Below are positions 1-7,211 of a DNA stretch of 64,000 nt, in pieces (the first letter of the stretch is position 1; each line of letters opens with the position of its first letter). The position numbers and the translations under genes were made by a program. The DNA comes from Cyclobacteriaceae bacterium. Its GTDB lineage: Bacteria; Bacteroidota; Bacteroidia; Cytophagales; Cyclobacteriaceae. The DNA is taken from contig JAEUUG010000016.1 of the NCBI GenBank assembly GCA_016787565.1, forward strand, positions 186,001-250,000. Reading direction: 5' to 3'. The notes beneath the pieces were generated by a model. The model saw nothing but the letters and a program-made list of their open reading frames with translations, had not been told where the DNA came from and made no database searches.

Positions 1-1
1 A

Positions 2-556
2 ACGGCTGATGGCTTTGTAGCGCGTGAAAATTTTGATTCGAAATGGATTAGTAACGATTTCTCGCGGCAGCTTGTGCACCAATGGAGAACGGAGGAGGAT
101 GCCATCCTGGTTGGAGCGCGAACGGCACTACATGATAACCCACAATTAAATGTGCGCGATTGGACAGGCCGAAATCCGGTAAGGGTTGTAATCGATCGAT
201 TCCTGAAACTACCAGAGAATCTTCACCTGTTTGATCATCAGCAAAAGACAATTTACTACAACGTGCTGAAACACGAAGAGCATCCCAACCTTTCCCTGAT
301 TCGTGTTGATGAAGAGAATTTCGTGCAAAATGTTGTGCATGATCTCTACAAGAAAAAAATTCAGTCTGTCATTGTAGAAGGTGGTGCTACAACCCTTCGT
401 ATGTTTATCGAAACCAATTGCTGGGATGAGGCCAGGATCTTTACATCTGCCAAAACATTTGGGAAAGGTATACGGGCTCCATCCATTCATGGTCGGGTTT
501 ATCAGCACCACAACATAGGCAACGATGTGCTGCGTTTCCTTCAGCCCCTTCCGTGA
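2..556 (+). CDS. ribD: RibD, C-terminal reductase domain (5' end outside window)
   Basis: The first 184 codons visible are open from the window edge and encode the reductase half of RibD, which reduces the ribosylaminopyrimidine intermediate of riboflavin synthesis with NADPH in the cytosol. Seen: TADGFVA near the edge (substrate loop), then QLVHQWR, EDAILVGART and the DNPQLNVR segment, and VEGGATT near the C-terminus. These are hallmark blocks of the RibD_C family. The N-terminal zinc deaminase domain lies outside the window, so whether the protein is the usual bifunctional form cannot be seen. The last segment (about 40 residues after VEGGATT) is the normal end of the family. Family assignment is firm; bifunctionality is inferred. 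Confidence 0.93.
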   Translation, partial: TADGFVARENFDSKWISNDFSRQLVHQWRTEEDAILVGARTALHDNPQLNVRDWTGRNPVRVVIDRFLKLPENLHLFDHQQKTIYYNVLKHEEHPNLSLIRVDEENFVQNVVHDLYKKKIQSVIVEGGATTLRMFIETNCWDEARIFTSAKTFGKGIRAPSIHGRVYQHHNIGNDVLRFLQPLP

Positions 557-602
557 AACACGGAAAGAAAAGCGTATTCTTTTCAAACTGCGCACCTTTT
601 AT

Positions 603-610
603 TACTTTTG
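603..610 (+). promoter_or_regulatory. Bacteroidota -7 box (TAnnTTTG type)
   Basis: The octamer TACTTTTG matches the Bacteroidota -7 consensus TAnnTTTG exactly and ends 18 bases before the GTG start of the next gene. The -33 element is poor: the bases 20 upstream read TTT rather than TTG. A short leader would result, which is common in this phylum. Sequence match is seen; promoter activity is inferred. Confidence 0.5.
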
Positions 611-628
611 TAAAACTTTATCAATCAG

Positions 629-1135
629 GTGCTTCGAAAATTTTTTCCCCGCGATAAGAACTACATTCTGGAACAGGCACAGCTATCGCTTCAGCAACCA
701 TTGCTTCAATACCTTGTTGATTTTGTTAAGGTTGAGTACTTACTCCGGCACAATCCGTTGGGTATTCAGGATGAGACCGCTTCCCGGATACAGCAACACC
801 AGAGCACAGACTTTCGTCATTTGAATGAGTTCTACATCAACCTGATGGGACTGTTTCGCTTTACGCATTACAGCGATAACCAACTGGAATTTATATTCGA
901 AGCCAAAGATGACTTCGAGAAATATCAGGAAGAATGGACTACCCAATTTAAAACCTGGACAAAAGAATTTTGTAAACATCCTAACTTCCTGCGGGCTGTA
1001 CTCGATCTCACTGTTTTTTACCCTGCTGATAGTCCGGTTTTATTGATGGACACCCGGATGAATACCTTCATCACCCACTTCTTCGAAGTTAAAATTCATC
1101 CGCAGAAGGGAATCATCCGCACCAAGGTGGCTTAA
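629..1135 (+). CDS. Conserved hypothetical protein, 168 aa
   Basis: A soluble protein of 168 residues with no signal peptide and no membrane segment. The start is GTG at 629: an in-frame stop lies at 611-613 and no ATG lies between. It is rich in aromatic residues, with segments such as LMGLFRFTHYSD and FYPADSPVLLMDTRMN, and it looks predominantly helical. I do not recognise the family. It follows ribD by 72 bases with its own promoter-like box. Its stop overlaps by four bases the stop of the convergent MBL-fold gene (stop codons TAA at 1133-1135 and, on the other strand, 1134-1132). Coding is likely because the open frame fills the space between two firm genes. Confidence 0.7.
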   Translation: MLRKFFPRDKNYILEQAQLSLQQPLLQYLVDFVKVEYLLRHNPLGIQDETASRIQQHQSTDFRHLNEFYINLMGLFRFTHYSDNQLEFIFEAKDDFEKYQEEWTTQFKTWTKEFCKHPNFLRAVLDLTVFYPADSPVLLMDTRMNTFITHFFEVKIHPQKGIIRTKVA

Positions 1136-2529
1136 ATGCCGCGAAACAAATCTACCGATTCCATATACTGTGGAACCATAACATTCCATTGAAGTCTGTC
1201 GCGAATGGCTTGAGCATAAATCTCAATATCCTTTCCTTCACCATGTGTACAGAACGTCATCTTGGGTTTGTCACGGAAGTTACCCATCCATTGAAAGAGT
1301 TCTTCCTTATCGGCATGCCCCGACATCGAACTCATGTATTCGATCTTGCAATTCACTTTAACTTCTTCGCCAAAAATACGGATCGTGGATTTTCCTTCCA
1401 GGAGGTCACGCCCACGTGTACCCTCTGCCTGATAACCGGCAATAAGAAACGTGTCCTGCTTATTGGGCAGCCGGTTAAACATGTGGTGAAGAATTCTTCC
1501 GCCCGTCATCATGCCGCTGGATGAAATGATGATGGCCTTGCTTTTAATTTCGTTAAGCGATTTGGAGTGCTCGGGCGATTTCACGAACACCAGCATGTTG
1601 GTTTCAATCTCCTGCGCCAACTCTTTACGGTCGGCCTCCATGACATGGTACGATGGATATTTATAGAAAAGATAAGTGGCCGATATCGCCATCGGACTAT
1701 CAATATATACCGGCACATCTGGAATTTTATCTTCCTTCATAAGATGACGCAACGTGTATAAAATACCCTGCGTACGACCCACGGCAAATGCCGGGATAAC
1801 CAAAACACCTCCCCGATCAAAAGTCTCGTTAACAATCCGGATGAAATCATCATTCGGATCATCCGCAGGATTATCCTTGTTTCCATAGGTAGACTCAATG
1901 AACAGCACATCTGCCTGATCAATGGCAGTGGGTTTACGCATCATGGTTTGGTTATAGCGACCGACATCACCGGAGAATACAATTTTCTTTGTTTGTGAAT
2001 CGCCCTCGATGAAAACTTCTGTAATGGCTGATCCAAGTAAATGACCGGCATCATGAAACTTAATTTCTGCACGATCATGCAGCTTAATTTTTTCTTCATA
2101 TCCGAAGGGCTTGAATAACAGAAAAGCACTGCGCGCATCGTCTTCGGTATATAAGGGTAATGGATTAGCGTGTTTGGAGAAGCCTTTCTTTTTTGCATAT
2201 TCTGTTTCTTCCCGTTGCAGCTTGGCCGAGTCCAGCAGCATGATCTCCATCAAATCGGCTGTAGGTTTTGTACAATAAACCGGACCGGTGAATCCTTCTT
2301 TTACAAGTTTTGGCAAATAGCCCGTGTGATCAATATGCGCGTGACTGATAACAATAGCATCAATCGTAGAGGGGTCAATCGGAAAGTTATCCCAGTTCCG
2401 TAAGCGTAATGCTTTTAATCCCTGGAATAATCCACAGTCGAATAAAAAGCGGAAGCCATCCATTTCAATGAGGTAGCGGGAGCCGGTTACACTTTGTGCA
2501 GCGCCTAAAAATTTCACCTGAACATTCAT
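1132..2529 (-). CDS. MBL-fold / beta-CASP RNA-processing-type hydrolase
   Basis: A 465-residue protein of the metallo-beta-lactamase fold with a beta-CASP insertion and a C-terminal RNA-metabolising MBL domain, the architecture of CPSF73-like and YsxC-independent bacterial exo/endoribonucleases. Seen: the zinc motif SHAHIDHTG near residue 62 (HxHxDH), GHLLGSA (next metal His) and FSGDVGRY (bridging Asp), FIESTYGN, the beta-CASP region with FAVGRTQ and IDSPMA, SSSGMMTGGR, and the late SMSGHADKEE with a further His. All metal ligands appear intact. Length is typical for the family. It is the last gene of a minus-strand run that starts with deoC; the gap to acyP is 38 bases. Substrate (RNA or other) is not determined by sequence. 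Confidence 0.9.
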   Translation of the reverse strand: MNVQVKFLGAAQSVTGSRYLIEMDGFRFLFDCGLFQGLKALRLRNWDNFPIDPSTIDAIVISHAHIDHTGYLPKLVKEGFTGPVYCTKPTADLMEIMLLDSAKLQREETEYAKKKGFSKHANPLPLYTEDDARSAFLLFKPFGYEEKIKLHDRAEIKFHDAGHLLGSAITEVFIEGDSQTKKIVFSGDVGRYNQTMMRKPTAIDQADVLFIESTYGNKDNPADDPNDDFIRIVNETFDRGGVLVIPAFAVGRTQGILYTLRHLMKEDKIPDVPVYIDSPMAISATYLFYKYPSYHVMEADRKELAQEIETNMLVFVKSPEHSKSLNEIKSKAIIISSSGMMTGGRILHHMFNRLPNKQDTFLIAGYQAEGTRGRDLLEGKSTIRIFGEEVKVNCKIEYMSSMSGHADKEELFQWMGNFRDKPKMTFCTHGEGKDIEIYAQAIRDRLQWNVMVPQYMESVDLFRGI

Positions 2530-2567
2530 AAGGAAAGGTATCCAAATGCGAGGCTCGCTCCAAGAGA

Positions 2568-2840
2568 TTAGTGCTTAATACTAAATCCAGAAAGTCCTTC
2601 CGGAATGGATGCTGTGATGATGCACTGATCAACACGTGCCCGGGGAGGACCAAGGTGACACCACGCAATGAAAGCCTGCAAGTTTTCTTCCTCACCCTCA
2701 GCCCTGATATAAACACAGCCATCCGGTTCATTGCGGGCAAAACCCGAGATATTGAGTTCGTCAGCCTTCTGTTTTGTGGTTGCACGGAAGAAAACTCCCT
2801 GAACTTTTCCGGAAACGATGATGGTATATTGCTTCACCAC
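2568..2840 (-). CDS. acyP: Acylphosphatase
   Basis: A 90-residue protein that hydrolyses acyl phosphates such as acetyl phosphate or 1,3-bisphosphoglycerate. Seen: the phosphate-binding loop SGKVQGVFFR with catalytic Arg19, and GFARNEPDG with catalytic Asn37 (the common form is GWVRN.PDG, so Trp and Val are replaced by Phe and Ala). Length equals the family norm. The start is GTG at 2840 (a second GTG follows directly); an ATG overlaps it in another frame but stops after two codons. It lies 25 bases after the muramidase gene and 38 before the MBL gene, so co-transcription is likely. A link to glycolytic acyl phosphates with the nearby GapN-like gene is only suggestive. Confidence 0.93.
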   Translation of the reverse strand: MVKQYTIIVSGKVQGVFFRATTKQKADELNISGFARNEPDGCVYIRAEGEEENLQAFIAWCHLGPPRARVDQCIITASIPEGLSGFSIKH

Positions 2841-2864
2841 ATTATTGATATTGCCTGCTGACTG

Positions 2865-3572
2865 TTACTTCAATAACTCCATTGACTGGCCATTTATAAC
2901 ATTCAAATCAACGTATCCATCTATTCCGTTCACGTGACCTCTGTTTGCAAATTGCCAGATTAACCAATCTCGTCCGTCACGCAAGGTTGGCCGTTTAAAA
3001 ATATCGCGAATCCAAATGGGGTGGTCCGTAAATTTACCGATTAAGAATTGATCATAAAATTCATGTGTTGCATAGATGATTGGTCGTTTTTTGTAGTGGC
3101 CTTCCAAGATGCTGAGAAATTCATTTATCTCCTCTATGATTTGCTCTTGCGTTTTGTCGGTCTTGCAATTCCCTCCAAATTCAAGATCAATGGTTGGCGG
3201 TAAATTATCAGGCTCGACAGGAACGGTTTCCAGAAAATTTTTGGCTTGTTCTTTTCCGTCTTTGCAAATTCTGTAAAAGTGATAAGCACCTGTTTTATAT
3301 CCTGCCGCTTTGCTTTCTTTCCAGTTTATGTTGAAAAGTGGATCCTTGAAATCTCCTCCCTCCGTAGCCTTCACCATAACAAAAGAAATATTCTCCGTAT
3401 GCAGTTCTCCCCAACGAATTTCCCCCTGATGATGGGAGATATCGATTCCAATAATCGGAAATTCATTTCTGTCAGGATAATTGAATCGGATGTAACCGTT
3501 AAATAGCAAGTAAACCAATAACAGTGCGAGCCCGGTTGCTGATACTATTCCGATGAGTAAAAATCTCTTCAA
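2865..3572 (-). CDS. GH25-family muramidase (lysozyme-like), membrane anchored
   Basis: A 235-residue glycoside hydrolase family 25 protein. Residues 5-26 form one hydrophobic segment, probably an uncleaved anchor, placing the enzyme in the periplasm. Seen: IGIDISHHQG (first catalytic-site Asp), FVMVKATEGG, GAYHFYR, and PTIDLEFGGN with the DxE catalytic pair, then WQFANRG and GIDGYVDLNV near the end, all expected in GH25. The family hydrolyses the N-acetylmuramic acid-GlcNAc bond of peptidoglycan. It is 10 bases downstream of the aldehyde dehydrogenase and upstream of acyP. A peptidoglycan role is from family knowledge; the operon context gives no clue to it. Confidence 0.9.
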   Translation of the reverse strand: MKRFLLIGIVSATGLALLLVYLLFNGYIRFNYPDRNEFPIIGIDISHHQGEIRWGELHTENISFVMVKATEGGDFKDPLFNINWKESKAAGYKTGAYHFYRICKDGKEQAKNFLETVPVEPDNLPPTIDLEFGGNCKTDKTQEQIIEEINEFLSILEGHYKKRPIIYATHEFYDQFLIGKFTDHPIWIRDIFKRPTLRDGRDWLIWQFANRGHVNGIDGYVDLNVINGQSMELLK

Positions 3573-3582
3573 TTAGTTCGCG

Positions 3583-5202
3583 CTAAAAAATATAATCCGT
3601 ACTCAAAAAGGCTGACTCACGGTTTCGTATGATGGTGCTGATAATTTGTTTGTTGCTGTCTGTGCTTTTGGTTGCCACGAGCGTGCGGATGGAAAACACT
3701 CGCAAAGCATCAGCAATGGAAAGCGTACCCTCTGCAGAATCTTTTCGTCCGTTAAACGGAAAGGTATCGGGCCCGCGCTGGCTTTGTGTATTGAGGTTGA
3801 TGCGACCAACCTGATTCACAAACGCATCCATCAGTTTGGCCACACGCTTCGAGTCCGTTCCGAAAATACTCACCTGCTGACCAAAGTTGGAGTTTAGTAC
3901 ATAGGTGATGGCTTCTTCGTCTGTTTCGTAGGGAACAATGGGCACCACCGGACCAAATTGCTCTTCATAGTAAATTTTCATCTTGCTATTGACGGGGTAT
4001 AATACGGCCGGATAGAAAAATGTTTCGGCAGATTCGCCTCCATGCTCGTTCACAACCGTAGCGCCATGTTGCCTTGCATCATTCACCAATCCATTTAGAT
4101 ATTCAACCTTACCAGGCTCTGGCAAAGGTGTAAGGTTAACGCCTGCTTCCCATGGCATTCCGGGCTTCAACTTTTTTACTTCCGCCTTAAACTTCTCCAG
4201 AAAATACGGAAGAATACTTTTGTGTACGAAGAGAATTTTCAAAGCTGTGCAACGCTGCCCGTTAAACGATAACGATCCGGTAATGCATTCGCTTACGGCA
4301 TTATCCAAATCCGCATCAGGCAATACAATGGCAGGATTTTTTGCATCCAGACCCAAAATTGCTTTTAGCCGATGCGGTTTGGGGTGAAGTCGCTTTAAAT
4401 CATTAGCGCCCTTGTTCGTTCCAATAAATGCAAACACATCAATTTTTCCGGTCTCCATTAAGGCGCCTACGGTTTCACGGCCACGTCCGTAAATAATGTT
4501 GATCACACCAGCAGGAAAGCTAGTTTGAAAAGCTTCCAGCAATGGACGAATTAGTAACACACCATATTTTGCGGGTTTAAAGACAACGGTGTTCCCCATG
4601 ATCAGTGCCGGGATTAATGTTGTGAAGGTTTCATTCAACGGATAGTTGTAAGGCCCCATACATAACGAAACACCTAACGGTACGCGTCTGATTTGCGCCA
4701 TGAAGCCTTGCTCTTCAATCAGCTTGGCTGAATTACGATCGAGCTCTTTATAGGCCTTGATGGTTTCAACAATATAATCGCAGGTGCGGTCAAATTCCTT
4801 CTCCGAATCTTTCAGCGGTTTGCCTATTTCCCACATTAATAATTTCACTACCTCATCACGCTTCAGGCGCATGGCGGCTAAAAATTTCTCTACATGTTCA
4901 ATGCGTTCGGTAACACTTAGTGTAGGCCAGAAACCGTGACCAAGATCATACGCCTTAACGGCAGCATCAAGAGCTTCCAGTGCTTCAGTAGACGTGAGCA
5001 GTGGTGTGCTGCCAATTACTTTTTGACTAATTGAATTTCCTTCTTTTGTAAACACGGGACTCAGCACCGGATTCAACGGGCCGGTCCACATTTTAAGTTC
5101 TCCATCAATCAGGTATTCCCGTTGTTCGAGTGTGTCGGAAATTTTAAATTGATCAGGAATGCTGCTTTCCTCGGGGAAAACATTGGTTAAAAGGTGGTTC
5201 AT
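3583..5202 (-). CDS. Aldehyde dehydrogenase, GapN-like (NADP-dependent G3P dehydrogenase type)
   Basis: A 539-residue aldehyde dehydrogenase. Seen: PYNYPLNE with the oxyanion Asn187, FKPAK (cofactor), FIGTNKGA, and FNGQRCTA with the nucleophile Cys318; GQRCTA is typical of non-phosphorylating glyceraldehyde-3-phosphate dehydrogenase (GapN), which makes 3-phosphoglycerate and NADPH without ATP. Odd: the ELGGK motif that carries the general-base Glu is replaced by ILGLDAKN (about residues 282-289), with two extra residues, so the usual Glu is absent. It starts 5 bases after deoC, whose products are glyceraldehyde-3-phosphate and acetaldehyde, so either could be its substrate. Family is certain; substrate is inferred. 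Confidence 0.85.
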   Translation of the reverse strand: MNHLLTNVFPEESSIPDQFKISDTLEQREYLIDGELKMWTGPLNPVLSPVFTKEGNSISQKVIGSTPLLTSTEALEALDAAVKAYDLGHGFWPTLSVTERIEHVEKFLAAMRLKRDEVVKLLMWEIGKPLKDSEKEFDRTCDYIVETIKAYKELDRNSAKLIEEQGFMAQIRRVPLGVSLCMGPYNYPLNETFTTLIPALIMGNTVVFKPAKYGVLLIRPLLEAFQTSFPAGVINIIYGRGRETVGALMETGKIDVFAFIGTNKGANDLKRLHPKPHRLKAILGLDAKNPAIVLPDADLDNAVSECITGSLSFNGQRCTALKILFVHKSILPYFLEKFKAEVKKLKPGMPWEAGVNLTPLPEPGKVEYLNGLVNDARQHGATVVNEHGGESAETFFYPAVLYPVNSKMKIYYEEQFGPVVPIVPYETDEEAITYVLNSNFGQQVSIFGTDSKRVAKLMDAFVNQVGRINLNTQSQRGPDTFPFNGRKDSAEGTLSIADALRVFSIRTLVATKSTDSNKQIISTIIRNRESAFLSTDYIF

Positions 5203-5207
5203 GTATT

Positions 5208-5867
5208 TTAGGATTGAGGTTTGGTTTGGTTCACAATAGTGATACCGGAAGAAGTTCCGATACGATTCGCTCCGGCATTTACCATAGCCATCGCGTGATC
5301 ATAGGTTTTAATTCCTCCAGATGCTTTGATGCCTACGGTAGATGGCACCACACTTTTTATCAGTGCAATCTGTTCTGCTTTCGCACCGCTGGGAGCAAAC
5401 CCGGTTGAGGTTTTTACAAAGTCAACTCCGGCATCTACGCAGATTTTACTTGCCTCGATAATTTCCGAATCGGTAAGATAGGCCGTTTCAATAATAACTT
5501 TTAGAATCTTCTGCTGATCGTGCGCAAGTTTGCTGCACTTGGCAATTTCAATTTTTGTCCAGGGCATACCGGTTTTGAAAGACGAAACATTCCATACCAC
5601 GTCAATTTCATCCGCGCCATTGTCAATAGCCCGGCTTATTTCATCCAACTTCGTTTCGGTCATAGTATAGCCCAGCGGAAAGCCCGCTACGGTGACGAGT
5701 GTAATGCTATCCTTTCCAATTTCACGCTGCGCCCGCTTCACCCAAAAGGGAGGAACACAAACACCAAAGAAATGATGCTGCCTAGCCTCATCGACCAGCG
5801 TATCAATATCCTTAAGCGTGAGTACCGGACTCAGGTTTGTATGCTCAATAAAAGAAGCCAGGTTCAC
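5208..5867 (-). CDS. deoC: Deoxyribose-phosphate aldolase DeoC
   Basis: A 219-residue class I aldolase that cleaves 2-deoxyribose-5-phosphate to glyceraldehyde-3-phosphate and acetaldehyde in deoxynucleoside catabolism. Seen: FIEHTNLSP at the N-terminus, VAGFPLG, GADEIDVV (Asp89), VKTSTGF with the Schiff-base Lys152 and GIKASGG with Lys181; all three catalytic residues are present. Length matches the family. The start is GTG at 5867; an in-frame stop lies at 5894-5892 and no ATG lies between. It is the first gene of a tightly spaced run (5 bases to the aldehyde dehydrogenase). No other deo genes are nearby. Confidence 0.96.
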   Translation of the reverse strand: MNLASFIEHTNLSPVLTLKDIDTLVDEARQHHFFGVCVPPFWVKRAQREIGKDSITLVTVAGFPLGYTMTETKLDEISRAIDNGADEIDVVWNVSSFKTGMPWTKIEIAKCSKLAHDQQKILKVIIETAYLTDSEIIEASKICVDAGVDFVKTSTGFAPSGAKAEQIALIKSVVPSTVGIKASGGIKTYDHAMAMVNAGANRIGTSSGITIVNQTKPQS

Positions 5868-5952
5868 TATCAGTAGGCGTGTTAAGCGTAATCAGCATGA
5901 CGAAGATACTATTTTCCATCATACGCATTACCATACAACCTGTTGGTTTCCG

Positions 5953-6330
5953 CTAATGACGGATTCCACAGACTTTGCAGAACTTCATCTTGTTGGGTGG
6001 CCTTCTCTTGGGTGGGCGCTTATGGCCGAAATAAGTGGGATCAGAATATTGAGGATCATCGAGCATGCGCTCATTCTTTCTGCGGGTTTTTTCTAACCCT
6101 GCCATTCGATCATAATATTGTTTTTCGGCATTATACGTTGTCTCGCCCCGCTGTGATTTTCTTGATTTTTTTGGTTCGTAATTTTTTTTCTGCTCAGCCT
6201 GCGGATTTAATGATGTGGGCTGGGAAGCTTCCTTGGTTGGGGCAGATGATTTTTTCTTCTTACCGGACTGAGCAAACGTTGCATTGGTCAGCAATACACA
6301 AATTAGTATGAATAGTAATCGCATAAGCAT
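5953..6330 (-). CDS. Small basic secreted protein, 125 aa, unknown
   Basis: The protein has a clear signal peptide (MLMRLLFILI... ending ATFAQ, cleavage probably after Ala20), then a low-complexity tail very rich in Lys, Arg, Ser and Pro (QSGKKKKSSAP, EPKKSRKSQR, HKRPPKRRPPNK) and a C-terminal KFCKVCGIRH with a CxxC pair. A second ATG at 6324 gives a start two codons shorter. I do not recognise the family; the basic exported body suggests contact with acidic surface polymers, but that is a guess. It precedes deoC by 85 bases. A TATCTTTG box (6342-6335, minus strand) lies directly ahead of the start. Confidence 0.65.
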   Translation of the reverse strand: MLMRLLFILICVLLTNATFAQSGKKKKSSAPTKEASQPTSLNPQAEQKKNYEPKKSRKSQRGETTYNAEKQYYDRMAGLEKTRRKNERMLDDPQYSDPTYFGHKRPPKRRPPNKMKFCKVCGIRH

Positions 6331-6421
6331 AGCACAAAGATATTAACTGTTGCAACGCATAAAAATTATTCAGCTTTAGTTGTAAAGTCTATCAGGTCGA
6401 TGAGTAAAAGGTATTGTCCGT

Positions 6422-6450
6422 TAAAAAGAAAAGCCACTCCGTGGAGCGGC
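6422..6450 (-). terminator. Rho-independent terminator after the nuclease-like gene
   Basis: Read on the minus strand, a GC-rich 7-bp stem (GCCGCTC/GAGTGGC, one G-T wobble, four-base loop, 6450-6433) is followed by TTTTCTTTTT (6432-6423). It lies 28 bases past the stop of the nuclease-like gene, the standard arrangement. Confidence 0.8.
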
Positions 6451-6477
6451 CTCTCAACCTGTAACCAACCTTAAACT

Positions 6478-6972
6478 TTAACTGCCTTTTGCTTCCAGCA
6501 TCGATTGTTCCCTGCGGTAAACCCAGGGTGGAGTTTGATTATCTTCTTTCCATAAGCCGCGTCCTTTTTCCTGAGCCTTCATCCGGTAACTTTCCAGTTC
6601 AGGATTAGGATTCCGTTCGGCTGTCCACGCCAACCCTTCCTTCAACAATTCAACCCTTGCATCGACTTTATCTCCTATCATTACAATAGCGAGGTAATTC
6701 CCTCTTCTGTCCTTTCCGGTTATCCTAACCCACACATTTTTCTCGAGAAGCAATTTCTCCAAAAATTTTTTTGCTTTATCGCCAAATGCCTGCCCCAGTT
6801 CCGGGCTATCAATTTCTGCGAGTACTATTTTTTTGATTTCATTGTCGCTTCCCCTTACTTCAAGTGTATTGCCATCCAAGACAGTAACGACACGAACACT
6901 AAACACATCATTGGCCTTCAAGATTGGTGTACCAACCATCCAAATCATAGTGAATAGAACCAAAGCTTTCAT
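6478..6972 (-). CDS. SNase-like (thermonuclease fold) exported protein with degraded active site
   Basis: A 164-residue protein with a short signal peptide (about residues 1-20) and a staphylococcal-nuclease fold. Seen: VTVLDGNTLEV (residues 29-39), LAEIDSPELGQAFGDKAKKFL (start of the second block, 51-) and a C-terminal LLKEGLAW / AQEKGRGLW. Aligned by hand with Staphylococcus nuclease, Glu43 is kept (Glu58), but Arg35 becomes Val50, Arg87 becomes Asn92 and the calcium ligand Asp21 becomes Asn35. Thus two catalytic arginines are missing and nuclease activity is doubtful. The start at 6972 is backed by a strong GGAGGAG ribosome site, unusual here. A terminator follows. The protein is probably periplasmic; function unknown. 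Confidence 0.85.
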   Translation of the reverse strand: MKALVLFTMIWMVGTPILKANDVFSVRVVTVLDGNTLEVRGSDNEIKKIVLAEIDSPELGQAFGDKAKKFLEKLLLEKNVWVRITGKDRRGNYLAIVMIGDKVDARVELLKEGLAWTAERNPNPELESYRMKAQEKGRGLWKEDNQTPPWVYRREQSMLEAKGS

Positions 6973-6979
6973 CGTATAT

Positions 6980-6989
6980 CTCCTCCTCA
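6980..6989 (-). promoter_or_regulatory. Strong Shine-Dalgarno sequence
   Basis: On the minus strand the decamer TGAGGAGGAG lies 7 bases before the ATG of the nuclease-like gene. Other genes in this window show almost no such site, as expected in Bacteroidota, so this one stands out and fixes the start. Confidence 0.7.
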
Positions 6990-7016
6990 GAATTATGGTT
7001 CAAAGTTGCATCTGAT

Positions 7017-7040
7017 CGTCCGGATTTAACCGTCCGGATT
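7017..7040. repeat. Two 10-bp direct repeats upstream of the nuclease-like gene
   Basis: CGTCCGGATT occurs at 7017-7026 and again at 7031-7040, a period of 14. Each copy includes the palindrome TCCGGA. They lie 45-68 bases ahead of the minus-strand start at 6972, where an operator could sit. Only the repeat is seen; binding is a guess. Confidence 0.4.
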
Positions 7041-7146
7041 GAAACTCATCCTTCACATGTAAGTTTCATGTAAAACTTTACGGATGCGGAATCAACATTG
7101 AACAGGACAAAAATTCTACCAGAAATTGAAAAGGTGATTCAGGCAC

Positions 7147-7183
7147 AAAAAAAGAAGCAGGTTGCTCATTGGCGACCTGCTTC
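7147..7183 (-). terminator. Rho-independent terminator after the TPR gene
   Basis: On the minus strand, a 9-bp perfect stem GAAGCAGGT/ACCTGCTTC (7183-7154) with a 12-base loop is followed by seven T residues (7153-7147). It lies about 28 bases after the stop of the giant TPR gene. Confidence 0.85.
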
Positions 7184-7211
7184 TGTTTCATTCTGGGATG
7201 TAGGATGAAAA

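Noticed and set aside
525-824. A 99-codon frame overlapping ribD's end and the next gene
   Set aside because: Overlaps both real genes in another frame, and Phe/Cys-rich composition is not convincing.
2465-2785. A 106-codon frame overlapping acyP and the MBL gene start
   Set aside because: Acylphosphatase is unambiguous in the other frame; this is its shadow.
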